Assembly: GCF_000143415.4 (NCBI RefSeq)
Contig: NW_003314287.1
Span: 139,841-198,167 of the forward strand
DNA from: Selaginella moellendorffii
Lineage: Eukaryota > Streptophyta > Lycopodiopsida > Selaginellales > Selaginellaceae
Length of the DNA: 58,327 nucleotides
Reading direction: 5' to 3'
Shown: positions 1-10,012 of the stretch, piece by piece
Layout: each line of letters opens with the position of its first letter
Numbering within the stretch: the first letter of the stretch is position 1
Translations under genes and position numbers: made by a program
The notes under the pieces: model-generated
Database searches by the model: none
What the model saw: the letters and a program-made list of their open reading frames with translations, nothing else
Told to the model about the DNA's origin: nothing

Positions 1-400
1 TCTTTCCATCAATTGCATACTGATAGTATTGATGGATTGGAAAAAAAGAATGGTTAGTTGTGTAGTACAATTTTCAAGTTAGTGCCAAACAACTTCACTG
101 TCATAGGTTTTCATTGCGTTTTTCTCAGTTTTCCATGCTCCATACAATGTGATCTTATGTTTTCCAAATTACTAATAATTTAATATCAATGTTTTGGAGT
201 AACACACTGATTTGTCTGAGGCATCCTTAATCACTTGTAGACAAAGGCCTCTCCTATACCCTCTAATTTAACATTTTGGATTATGATATCTAGATGAAAG
301 AAACACAATTAAGTTTCTTGGCTTTTCTTTAGTTCACTATATGTTCTTTTCTTTTTGCTCTTTTTGTATCTTTTTTATTAATAAGCAAAGCACTTTACAG

Positions 401-504
401 ATACTAAGACATATGATGACAATTTGCCAAGGCAAAGTCGTTCCAATGCAAGAGTTTTCAATCTCATGAGTGATGGCCGTCCATGGGCTGGACAATGGGT
501 CAAG
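401..504 (+). other. exon-like block, unknown gene
   Basis: A 104-nt open stretch is preceded by an acceptor-like CTTTACAG and followed by a donor-like AAG|GTATCT. In phase 2 it reads about 34 residues including DNLPRQSRSNARVFNLMSDG, then WAGQWVK. Base composition is less AT-rich than the surroundings. A second acceptor-like site (GCAATTGCAG) lies near 1200. I do not recognise the family. It could be one exon of a gene extending left of the window, or a decayed gene fragment. Confidence 0.3.
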
Positions 505-1409
505 GTATCTACTCTTTAGCTAGGCATGTAGAATATCTATATTGCAATTGTTTTACATAGGATAATCTCAATTATGGTCATGTAAATTGAAGAAAAACAC
601 TTCTTTGAACTCACTTCTCTTCTGGCATAGATGAGCTTTGTCATCTTCCAACAAAGGGAAAGTTTAATGGCACAGGTTAATAATTCAAGATCACTAAGGA
701 GGAGTTCATGACAGTAGCCACACAAGCAATTGTGGTGTGCAAGCTCCTTTTAACCAAATCTAGCATGGTTCAAAAAAATAAACCATGGAAACAAATGAAT
801 AAGTAAAGGATTGATTAGAACTCATTATTTTGAAAGTTTTCTATTCTTAAATTTTCAAATAGAAATCAAAATATAGAGAATTTATAAAGAAACATCAAAT
901 TTAAATTATCTTCCATATATAAATTACCTTTTTATTCTCTATTCTATTTAAACTATATCTATTTTCCAAGTGGAGCTTGCACCTTGGACAATAACTTGAG
1001 CAACAATCTCAATCAAACTCTTTCATTCATGGCAGTACTAGAGATCCTAGCTTTTTCTTGGAACTATAGAGTTAAACTAGTGTTTCTATATAACCTATAT
1101 TATGCCAATTCTCTAGGAACAATCATACTAGGGGGCAAATCATATTTTGGAACCTTCGTTAATTTATTTTATTTTATTTTATTTTATTTTGCAATTGCAG
1201 CAAGTTCAGAAAGCTATTAAAACTATTGGAAATACCAATGTAAACTTGTTTATTAAAATGTTAGTATAACATATAAAGTAGAGTTATCTTTTTGTTTTGT
1301 TTATTCTAAAGTTTAATATTTATTAAAAATTTACTTTTTTTTATAAATTACTTAGCTTATAAATTTAGTAATAGGTAAATTAGATTTATAGTAATTTAGT
1401 ATAGATCCT

Positions 1410-1790
1410 ATGGGATTTTATTATTTGGTCTTTATGTTACTATTAATAAATTCTATTACTGTTAATTTTGCTCAAACATTTGGCCATTGTTGGAATATAA
1501 GTCCAGAAATAGCTATGAAGTGTAAATTAGATTATTATAGCTCAAAACATCAAAGGAACATAAATATATTTATATATAATATAAAATATGAAAATGAATT
1601 CAAGGAAAAAATAGATCCTAATCCAATATTACAAACTGATGATTTCCAAATGACCTATGATGATTATCATGTCATAATTTTTCCTGGTACAGCAAAATAT
1701 ACCACTACAGGTTGGGGTGATTGGTATAATTGGTCTTTTAAAGGTTGTTTTACACATTTTAAACATACTGTAGAGTTTAGTGAATGCTAA
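1410..1790 (+). CDS. candidate small secreted cysteine-containing protein
   Basis: A single open frame of 126 codons. The first 21 residues form a hydrophobic leader (FYYLVFMLLLINSITV, then NFA before QT) that looks like a signal peptide. The predicted mature chain is about 105 residues, rich in Tyr, Asn and Lys, with four cysteines near positions 27, 38, 113 and 126, enough for two disulfides. It contains a GWGDWYNWSF aromatic cluster just before the third Cys. The ATG at 1410 is the first in frame. I do not recognise the family. It sits alone in an AT-rich island, where a chance ORF of this length is possible but a signal peptide plus paired Cys is less expected. Confidence 0.45.
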   Translation: MGFYYLVFMLLLINSITVNFAQTFGHCWNISPEIAMKCKLDYYSSKHQRNINIFIYNIKYENEFKEKIDPNPILQTDDFQMTYDDYHVIIFPGTAKYTTTGWGDWYNWSFKGCFTHFKHTVEFSEC

Positions 1791-3271
1791 GTTTTTTAAA
1801 ACATTATTGAACAAATTTTTAATGTAAATACCTATATAAGGGATTAACACTAAAAAGGATATTTTAAAGAAATTAAAAATGTTAATTTCAGAGGAGTGTT
1901 AGAATTGGAAGTGCAATAAAATTTCTTGAATATTTCATTTTTGTCATTATTATTTAAAGATCCAAACATTTTGTGGGGACTTGCATTTAGAAAACTGAGT
2001 CAAAGGTGTAAACTTATGAATTCAAACTTTTTAGAAAGTCACATATCTTAATTTATCTATACTTAACTCTATGTATCCCACCTTTAACTGATTGCACTTT
2101 TATTTATGGCTTTATACTTGAATCTTAATTGACCTTTTTTCAAGTTGTTCCTTTTTTGTTACTTACAATCTAGTATACTTCCCTAGAACTTTGTGAATAA
2201 AAGTTGAAAAATGCAATATTTTGAAGAGCCTTACTCTCTTTACATCTTAACCTTCAGGTCCCCTTCTTAAATTTAAACTTCTTATAAGGTCATTCTATCC
2301 AAACTCAAGAATAAAAAAATTTAAATCCTAGTGACAAATGAAGTGCACTATTATTGATGGACCTTTATCTTTCTATGCTTGTTTTTTCTCTCATGCTCAA
2401 GAGAAGAGATATGGGAGTACATACATTAATTGAAAAAAATACTCATGTATAAGAGGGATCAGTTCATATACTATATTAACTTAGATTAGCACTATGATAT
2501 TTATTTATATATAAATATACTTCAAATCCATATAACACTGCATTATCTATTTTGGTTTGGTAGCAAACCTAGATAATTAATACTATAAAGGCCAGAAAGT
2601 GGCACAACACAATCAATAGTATAGGGTAGGGTGCATAGGCATGGAGAGGAGCTTCTTTTTGACATAACTTTTAAAAGAGGATTTGGTATATAGGTTGTGG
2701 TACATATAATGTACTTAAATGAGTACTTCTTTAGATCCTATTTTATAAATAATTAAACATGGATTCTTCTTTATTTAAAAAATGAAAACTGAATTGTTTC
2801 TATATATATTTTATAAAATAAAAGCAACTTATTAAAATCAATTTTCTTAAATTATGTTTTAGAGTTATAAGTACAAGATAACACAAGAAAATATCCCATG
2901 TTCTCAAGTGTTAATATAGCAACTAAATAAAAAAATTCAAAATAAGTATTTTTCTTTATTTTTTTCATCCTTTATTAGTAAATGACCATCTAATTGAATC
3001 TCAACACATCCATAAGCCAAACTCCATAATGCCAAAGCTAATGAAGAGCATATTTGCATCAATCCAAAAGCCAAACATGTAATTTAAAACTAGATTTGTT
3101 GGTAACACTGATTCTTACACTATATGGTCTTCTAAAAGTTATCTTCATATTCTAGAATTACTCTATATTTATTATTTGGTTATACTAATTTAATACAATT
3201 TATTAAATATTTTTAATATTTTAGATATTGATAAAGATACTTTGAACACGTTGTTAGCCATATCAAACACA

Positions 3272-3448
3272 TGATGTGAGGACCAAGTGTACGGCTACGA
3301 TGCCGTATACTAATATTAGCGTAGTGGATTTTGGTAGCCGTCGGATTGGTTTCAATCCGGACCACTCGCTCCTGTATATAAGCTAGGGTTTTTGGGTTAA
3401 TTGATATGCACATTTCTGTATTCCCTTTCCATATTCCAGGCACTCGCA
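3272..3448 (+). repeat. 5' LTR of outer element
   Basis: This 177-bp terminal repeat matches 15625-15801 except at four positions. It contains a TATA-like TGTATATAAG near 3373, a plausible start-site region for element transcription. At 177 bp it is short for a plant gypsy LTR. Confidence 0.93.
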
Positions 3449-3449
3449 T

Positions 3450-3465
3450 TGGTGGAAGTGAGGGG
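3450..3465 (+). other. candidate primer binding site, outer element
   Basis: TGGTGGAAGTGAGGGG starts two bases after the 5' LTR. It begins with TGG, as expected for pairing with a tRNA CCA end. It does not match the initiator tRNA-Met site and I cannot name the tRNA. Confidence 0.4.
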
Positions 3466-3672
3466 CACCTTTGATTGTCCCTGAGGAGTGCTTGGATTTG
3501 GGATTTTGGTTTAGATCTAGCTTTTGCATTGTCTAGATCTAGCTTTTTCCATTTTCTTTCTTTTGTTCTTTCTTTTGGTTTAGATCTAGCTTTTTGCGTT
3601 GTCTAGATCTACCATTTCCTTCTAGCTTTTTGTCATCTCTCTTCTTTTGCTCTTTCTTTTTCGTTCATCTTC

Positions 3673-4605
3673 ATGGCAGATCCGCAATCTCCTCCTTTGA
3701 CTCTAGAGCAGCAGTTGGTACAATTGCTTGATGTTATGCGTTTGCAATTGAACAACCAAACTCAGTTGATGGCGGCGTTCACGGCACGTGGTACAACTCC
3801 TCCTGCTCTTGGTGCTAATCCTCGCGTTCGGCTGGAGTTCTTTCGCGGGAATCCTAGGGATGATGTGTACCATTGGTTCGATCACTTCACGGTGATTGCC
3901 ACATATCATTCTTGGGATGATGCTCGACGTTTGCGGGAGTTTCCCACGTGTCTCCAAGGGACGGCGTTGCAGTGGTACAATGGTTTGAGTGCAGCCACTC
4001 GTGGGGATTGGAGTGTTCTCCCGGACGTCTTCAAACGCGCCTTCGGCCATGCCGATGATTGTGATGATGCTTTCCAACAATTGCATCGTCTTCGCCAAGG
4101 GCCATCTGAGTCGGTGATGCAATTTGGCGTTCGTTTCCAAAGTCTTTTGCTTCGTGCGGAGCCAAATATGTCGGAGCGGATCAAGCTAGGAATGTTGTGG
4201 CTAGCACTTCGTCAAGATCTTGTCGGACTTGTGCATGCACTTGCTCCTACCACCCTTGACGATGCTCTTCGCTTGGCACAACGTTATGAAACGTCACCTC
4301 TTCCACTTCTCGCTGCACGTCCTTCCGCTCCCCTTCCTATGGGTGATGGTCCTGTTCCAATGGAGGTTGATGCTGCTGCTGCTCGAGTCCAAGGACAAGC
4401 GCGAGGACGTGGTCGTGGCCGTGATGTTCGCTGCTGGGCGTGTGATGAAGTTGGTCATACTTATCGGCGTTGCCGTCGTTTTCCGGATTGGCGACCTCCA
4501 TTTCCTGGGTGGAGACCTTGGTGTCAGCAACGTCCCGTGGGTGCTACTGCAGTGGAAGGTCTGGACACCGAGATGCATCCGGGAAACGAGGAGTCGCGCG
4601 AGTAA
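3673..4605 (+). CDS. Gag of outer retrotransposon
   Basis: The frame encodes 310 residues. The N-terminal two thirds resemble a gypsy retrotransposon capsid (RVRLEFFRGNPRDDVYHWFD; LQGTALQWYNGL; FQSLLLRAE). An arginine-rich stretch (RGRGRGRDVR) and a zinc knuckle follow: Cys254, Cys257, His262, Cys267 (CX2CX4HX4C). It would coat and package element RNA in cytoplasmic particles. The frame ends at 4605, overlapping the pol frame, which lies one base back. That arrangement is compatible with -1 frameshift expression of Gag-Pol, but I did not find a convincing slippery heptamer. This frame itself looks intact. Confidence 0.85.
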   Translation: MADPQSPPLTLEQQLVQLLDVMRLQLNNQTQLMAAFTARGTTPPALGANPRVRLEFFRGNPRDDVYHWFDHFTVIATYHSWDDARRLREFPTCLQGTALQWYNGLSAATRGDWSVLPDVFKRAFGHADDCDDAFQQLHRLRQGPSESVMQFGVRFQSLLLRAEPNMSERIKLGMLWLALRQDLVGLVHALAPTTLDDALRLAQRYETSPLPLLAARPSAPLPMGDGPVPMEVDAAAARVQGQARGRGRGRDVRCWACDEVGHTYRRCRRFPDWRPPFPGWRPWCQQRPVGATAVEGLDTEMHPGNEESRE

Positions 4606-6155
4606 TGGAGGGACCTTGCGCGAATAAATCAGTGACCCCTCCATCTTTCTTTCGAGAGTATCATCAAGGGGTTCACTCGGCACCAGTTCATCCCGTGTTT
4701 ACTTTCCAAGCTCGTTTTTATAACAAGAGGTCTCCTATTATTCTCTCCGTGTTGGTTGATACAGGTTCGAGTTTATCTTCTATTGCTCGACCTATTACCA
4801 CACGTTGTCATCTACACTTGCGTCGTGCGGCGGAACCAGTTTTCATTCTTTATGGCAACGGCCGTACACATGCATGTGCACGGGATGAGGTGGACCTGGT
4901 TGTGCGTGTGGGCGATCTCGAGCTTGAGTTGCAGTCGTTGCGAGTGGTGCCGAGTCAAGCTTTTGACCTCATTCTTGGTATGGATTGGTTGCAGCGCAAT
5001 CATGCCAAGTGTGACTTTGAGGCTTTTCCCCCTTGTCTCATACTTCCTTATGTTTCATCCATTCCTCTCACTTCCATACCTCTTCGTCCCTCTACTTCTA
5101 CCTCTGCTTCCATTACTTTTGTTCCCCCACTCTTTCCTTCTGTGTTTCCATCTTGTTCTGCTTTTCCCTTTTTCGATCCCTCCGACGATCTTTGTGTTGC
5201 AGCAGTTGACCGGCTCATGAAGGAGTATTCTGATCTCTTTGAATTTGACCTATCGTCTGGGGCCAAGATTGCCACACGTCATCCGATTCCAACCGGGGAT
5301 GCTCGTCCAATCAAGGTTCCTGTTCGTCGTCGGTCACCTAAGGAGATCAAGATTTTACGAGCCAACGTCAAGGAAATGCTGGAGAAGGGTGTTATTCGGA
5401 AGTCACGGAGTCCTTGGGCATGTGAACCTCATCTTGTGACGAAGCCTGATGGGAGTATTCGTTTCTGCATCGACTATCGCCCGTTAAACGAAGTGACGAT
5501 CCCAGATGTGTATCCTCTTCCTCACACTACTGATCTCTTAGATCGTTTGGGGCAAAGTCGTTGGTTCACCAAGCTAGATCTTGCTTCTGGGTATTGGCAA
5601 GTACCGATGGCCGAAGAAGATATTCCTAAGACTGCTTTTCGTACACCATTTGGTTTGTACGAGTTCTTGGTGATGCCGTTTGGTTTGAACAATGCTCCCG
5701 CAACTTTCCAGCGGATGATGGACGAGGTTCTTTGCGATATGCCGGAAGTGACTGCTGACTTCATTGATGATGTCTTGATCCACTCGGAGGGGACGTGGGA
5801 GGAGCACGTTCGTGATGTTTGTAAAGTGTTGGATCGGCTACGTGATGTTGGTTTAAAGCTGAAGCGGTCAAAGTGCGTGTTTGGGTCCAAGGACACAACT
5901 TATCTTGGGTACCATATTTCTCGTGAGGGTTTGCAAGTTGATCCTGACAAACTTGTGGCTGTTCTAAAGTTCCCTACTCCGAAATGTGTGAATGATGTGC
6001 AGCGCTTTTTAGGTAAGGTGCAGTATCTCGGTCGTTTTGTGGATCATCTTTCCGATCGCACTACACCATTGCGAGCGTTGCTGAAGTCATCAACGTCATC
6101 TTTCATTTGGTCTCCGGATTGTGAGCGGGCGTCGTGGATCTCAAAGAGCTATTGA
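4470..6155 (+). pseudogene. Pol part 1 (protease and reverse transcriptase), outer element
   Basis: Protease is marked by VLVDTGSSLSSIA (catalytic DTG) and a downstream LILGMDWL. Reverse transcriptase follows, with FCIDYRPLNEVT, FTKLDLASGYWQ, MPFGLNNAPATFQ and the catalytic FIDD box. Translation probably enters from the gag frame, so the first codons of this open stretch need not be used. The frame is lost near 6132, where one base seems to be missing after CERA; the polymerase continues in another frame from about 6134. The RT wording (HPIPTGDARPI) seems unlike the common plant chromovirus type, which is an inference from memory. Confidence 0.85.
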
Positions 6156-7009
6156 CGACTCCTCCGGTTTTGGCATATCTTGACTACACTCGACCTTTTA
6201 TTTTGCGCGTGGATGCTTCTGACATTGGTCTTGGAGGTGTGTTGATGCAAGAGAGCTCGAGTGTGCCTGGTCAGCGCCATCCCATTGCATACATAAGCCG
6301 TACATTACAACCAGCGGAGATGAACTACTCCACGACAGAGAAGGAGTGTTTAGCAGCAGTCTGGGGTTTCGAGAAACTTCATGCATATCTACATGGTTCT
6401 CGGACGTTACTTGAAGGTGACCATGCTGCTGTTACTTCATTATTGAAGCGGAAGAACTTGGTTGGTCGTACGGCTCGATGGGCTTTGAAGCTTCAGATAT
6501 ATGATTTCGATGTTGTTCATCGCCCAAGGAGTTGTATGGCTGATGCTGATGCCCTTTCTCGAGCTCCTCTTCCTTCTCCACTCACTTCTCATGTTTCTGA
6601 CGAACCTGTTGTTCCAGCATCTGTGGATTTTCTAGATGAGGATTCTGTGCCGTCGGCGGTTGCTGTCCTTGACGTTCAGTGTCCACAGGGCGCAGAGCAA
6701 GATCTACCTTCTTTTGATGAGGTTCGCGAGGCTCAAAAGATTGAGCCGTGGATTCGAAGGCTTCGAGATGGGTTTGAGAATCCTACATCACTTGCTGATG
6801 ACTTGCCTTTCCGGCATTTACATTCTCAATATCTCCTTGAAGATGGCCTTCTTTATTTTGTGGGGACGGATCCTGATGATCATTTACGGTTGGTGGTGCC
6901 TTTGGTGTTTATTCCGCGGTTTCTCCATGCCTACCATAATTCTCCTGTTCTAGGTGGGCATATGGGACACGGTCGTGTCACCGAGAAGCTGCGCAGGTCT
7001 TTCTATTAG
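6134..7009 (+). pseudogene. Pol part 2 (RNase H and start of integrase), outer element
   Basis: RNase H is recognisable from LRVDASDIGLGGVLMQ, the STTEKECLAAVW segment and a DADALSR end. The integrase zinc-binding HHCC domain begins at GGHMGHGRVTEKLRRSFY. An in-frame TAG at 7007-7009 stands where gypsy integrases usually have tryptophan. The same frame then resumes at once, so this is a nonsense break within an otherwise continuous polymerase. Confidence 0.83.
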
Positions 7010-7015
7010 TCGGAG

Positions 7016-7568
7016 ATGCGACGTGATATTATCCGGTATGTGCGTAGCTGCGTTTGGTGCCAAGCTCGTAATACTCCCCCTTGTGCTGCGGAAGGACGGT
7101 TGGAGTCAATTGCAGTTTCCCGTCCGTTTGAGTTGGTGGCGTTTGATCTTATGGGACCTTTTCCACGATCAACTGCTGGCAATGAGTATGTTATTATTGC
7201 TTCTGACTACTTGACTCGTTGGGTGGAAGTTGGTGCTCTTGCTAGCGCCTTTGCAGCTGCTGTTGGATACTTCCTCCTCAATCGAGTGGTGTTCCAGCAT
7301 TCTTGTCCAGAGCGGATTCTTTCGGATAATGGTCCTGCATTTATGGCTGAGGTATTTCATGTTTTGACATCTCGGTTGGGGATACGCCACACTTTTACGA
7401 GTGCTTATCATCCACAATCAAACGGTCTGGTGGAACGGCTCGTTCGGACATTCAAAGGGATGATTGCGAAGTATGTGAACTTTCAGCATTCGGATTGGGA
7501 TGGTTATTTGCCGTCTCTTCGGTATGCCTATGTCACAGGGGTGCAGAGTTCTGTTGGTGCTTCACCAT
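7016..7568 (+). pseudogene. Pol part 3 (integrase core, 5' portion), outer element
   Basis: In the same frame as the RNase H segment. It carries the second half of the zinc domain (CVWCQAR) and the DDE core: FDLMGPFP with the first Asp, ILSDNGPAF with the second, and AYHPQSNGLVERL with the catalytic Glu. The frame is cut at SVGASPY by the inner element, whose target duplication begins at 7569. The remainder resumes at 15101. Confidence 0.87.
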
Positions 7569-7573
7569 ATAAA
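7569..7573 (+). repeat. target-site duplication (left copy)
   Basis: ATAAA directly precedes the inner element's TGTAAG terminus. The same five bases follow its other end at 15096-15100. A 5-bp duplication is normal for Ty3/gypsy integration. Confidence 0.92.
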
Positions 7574-8721
7574 TGTAAGCCACAAATTTTTCCTTTCCAA
7601 TTTGCCAGCTTACCTCGTCTATCCGTCCAACACTGCCTTGGCTTTTGCTAAGTTCCCTTGCCAAGGTTCTCGCCTATGGTACCAGCTCCTACTTGGTTTC
7701 AACTACTCACTGCACGAGCAACGGAGTGTTAGCCATCCTTCCACGGATTCCCAAATCACTCTCAATCCCCCTCCCCGGGTTAGACTGGACTTAAGGTTCG
7801 GCTACACTCCCCGCAAGCACAAGCAGCCAAGCACACCAAGCTTCCAGGTTCCTAACATCCCTTGGTACCACAAGACTTGATCATGGGACCCTCTAAATCC
7901 CAAGTCTTGAGTGCAACACTTGCTTCGGGACGCCGGGGCGAAACACCGTGGCCTAACGGCCCGGTATGGGTACCTCTCGCCCCCCACTTCCATCCCGAAG
8001 GAAGGCCCAAGCCCCTAGGCAGGGCGAGGACCAATGAGCCGCATGGTACTCAAGTGGGGCACCACTCCACATGAGCCGGGAGCACCGCAATTGGTTTCCC
8101 TTTCGGGAGTGGGAGCTGCTCTTGAGCACTTCCTTGGATGGCCCCTCCGGCACCAGCCAAGTCCATGCTCACTCCCACCCAAGGCCCCTTAGTCCCAGTC
8201 CCAACCTCAAGTCGGTTTGGAAGCCCAACTGGAGAGTCCCTTCAAAACTGGTTCCTGGACCTCACTATCCCTACTATACTTTGGGAACCCCCTGCAGCCC
8301 CCCCCCCCTGGGGGACGCACGCTTTGGGCTTTCACCCCTTGACCCGTATTAGTATTTGGACTTAGTCTCTGGCTCGATCTCGGATCCGATTTCGGATCCG
8401 ACTTCGGATTCGGTCTCGGACTCGATCGCGGACTCGATCTCGGACCCGATCTCGGGCCCGACCTCGGACTTGACTTCGGACTCGGTCTCGGACCCGATTT
8501 CGGATCTCGGACTCCATCTCGAACTCGGTCTCGAACTCGGACTCGAACTCGGTCCCCGAGTCGGTCTTGGACTCGATTCCGGACTCTATCTCGAACTCCG
8601 TCCTAGAGTCGGTCTTGGACTCGATCTTTGACTTGGTCCCATCCGATGAACTCTTTGTCATTTTGGTCATGCTTTCGGGGTTCCCTTAGCCTACGACACC
8701 TCGGCGAGTTGGTTCCTTACA
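7574..8721 (-). repeat. LTR of inner element (3' LTR on its own strand)
   Basis: Near-identical to 13946-15095. It includes a C-run near 8289 that differs in length between copies, and a degenerate 12-bp-type repeat tract at about 8356-8640. ORFs read inside it are by-products of composition. Confidence 0.93.
8356..8640. repeat. degenerate short tandem repeat inside LTR
   Basis: About 285 bp of variants of TCGGACTCGATC / TCGGATCCGATT / TCGAACTCGGTC. It reads in one frame as an (S/D)-rich peptide and on the other strand as an (R/E/D)-rich peptide, so it stays open by composition. The other LTR has the same tract at about 14730-15014. CpG and TCG content is very high. Confidence 0.8.
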
Positions 8722-9124
8722 ACTCCACCACCCATAGAAGAAGTTCGATGCCCACATCGAACGTCTCTTTTTTATCCTACGACTTGTTGACCATGTCTCC
8801 GGGGGCATCCCCCCACTTAGCGGTGTGCCTAAGTTAGCCTCCCCGGCCAAGAGCTCATGACAACGGAATATAGGTGTCCCTATACTCCTCCCCTCACCAC
8901 GCCCTAGTATGGGGTCGGGACTTGAACCCAGCCTTGCTTTACTAGGGGGTTGGGACTCGAACCCAACCTCCGTAGAATACGTCTACGGTTTCGACATCCC
9001 CGCAGGGAGTCGGGCGTAGCTCCCTACGCCTGGTCGACCTAGCTAACCCATGCTAATTAGCTTACCTTCGGCGCGCCTTCGGGTCCCAACACATGCCATT
9101 GCTCAACTTCTCAAATTGATACTT
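8722..9124 (-). other. 3' non-coding region and candidate polypurine tract, inner element
   Basis: Lies between the chromodomain stop and the 3' LTR. On the minus strand the bases next to the LTR read GGGTGGTGGAGT, a plausible polypurine primer site for plus-strand DNA. Nothing else coding is seen. Confidence 0.5.
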
Positions 9125-9506
9125 TTAATTGAACTTTGCATAAGTACATAGAGTTCTGCCATGCAGAAATTCCTCCACTAGATCTCGCACGTTCGCTAGG
9201 TTCTCCTCCGGTTCCCATGTTGCTTCGCAGTGTGGAAATCCTTTCCACTTCACATGGAACTCTCTCACCTCGCGTCCTTGTCGCTTGCTCTTGTGCGCAT
9301 TGAGGATGGCCTCGACTTCGTATTCCTCCTCCCCTTGGATAACCTCAGGTAAAGGTCTTACTTGGTCCTTGCGAAGCGGATCCTCAAAATACGGCTTGAG
9401 TAAGTTCACGTGGAACACGGGATGCATCTTCCCCATCTCTCGAGGAAGTCGGAGACGGTAAGCCACTTTACCGATTCGAGCCTCAATCTCGTAAGGCCCC
9501 GCGAAC
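9125..9506 (-). pseudogene. integrase C-terminus and chromodomain, inner element
   Basis: On the minus strand the segment opens with FAGPYEIEARIGKVAYRLRL and MHPVFHVNLLKPY, the usual integrase C-terminal fold. A chromodomain follows: EYEVEAILNAHKSK, then FHVKWKGFPHCEATWEPEENL. The aromatic residues typical of methyl-lysine readers (Tyr, Trp, Trp) are in place. Such domains are known to steer chromovirus integration to heterochromatin. The stop is at 9125-9127. The frame joins the upstream integrase only if the 52-nt segment 9507-9558 is removed. Confidence 0.88.
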
Positions 9507-9558
9507 CTGCTTAAGGAACTCAAGATCAATTCATTTACAGGAATACATGCATTTTTAC
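9507..9558 (-). other. intron-like segment B in integrase
   Basis: On the minus strand this 52-nt segment starts GTAAAAATGC and ends CTTAAGCAG. Removing it joins CAA AG to G TTC, giving KLTQR directly onto FAGPYEIE, which is the expected continuous integrase sequence. Left in, it introduces an in-frame stop. The border bases match spliceosomal GT-AG introns of the size used by host genes nearby. Confidence 0.65.
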
Positions 9559-9965
9559 CTTTGGGTCAACTTCCGGCTGATCCCACTTGGTAGCCTGAGG
9601 TTCTTGGTGTTCAGCCACACCTTCTCCCCAGCTTGAAACTCCACATTTCGACGCTTTTGGTTCGCATACTTAGTTTGCCTTTGTTGAGCCCGTTCCAAGG
9701 AATCCCTCACTAGATTCCAAATGTTGAGTCTTTGCCTCCACTGCGGGTAACTCTCCATGATACTCGGCCACGCCGAGTTCCACAGGACCTTCAATAGCTC
9801 GCCTATTGATGACTTCCCATGGACTCACCCCGATGCTCGAATGTGGTGAGTTGTTATAACACATTTCCGCAAGTCCCAAATGACTTACCCAGTCGGTCTG
9901 GTCTCCCGAGACATAGCATCGCAAATAATCCTCCAGCTGCCTATTCACCCTTTCCGTTTGTCCAT
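9559..9965 (-). pseudogene. integrase middle segment, inner element
   Basis: Carries QTERVNRQLEDYLRCYV (just after the catalytic region), SPWEVINRR, and then DSLERAQQRQTKYANQKRR and GEKVWLNTKNLRL. The first and last parts lie in different frames. A 1-nt indel near 9715-9730 is needed to join HLES-side and IWNLVRDSLE-side readings, so this copy is broken here independently of the intron-like segments. Confidence 0.8.
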
Positions 9966-10012
9966 CTGTCAAGAAGTGTTAGTGCCATCAATCTTGACTC
10001 AATACCCATTAC
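9966..10012 (-). other. intron-like segment A in integrase
   Basis: On the minus strand this 47-nt segment starts GTAATGGGTA and ends CTTGACAG, with a branch-point-like CACTAAC about 15 nt before the end. Removing it joins ACAG to ATGGAC and restores the HPQTDGQTE motif that sits around the third catalytic residue of gypsy integrases. It is flanked by short ACAG direct repeats, as an inserted intron might be. Confidence 0.68.

Larger units (their letters stand above)
1..3271. other. AT-rich intergenic island
   Basis: This stretch is strongly AT-rich, with long A/T runs and an (ATTTT)n-like tract near 1163-1193. Apart from an exon-like block at 401-504 and the ORF at 1410-1790, I see no gene in it. 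It ends where the outer LTR retrotransposon begins. Confidence 0.6.

Noticed and set aside
8356-8631. Asp/Ser repeat ORF in the LTR that resembles a repeat protein
   Set aside because: It stays open on both strands because the 12-bp units avoid stops, and it lies wholly within an LTR.
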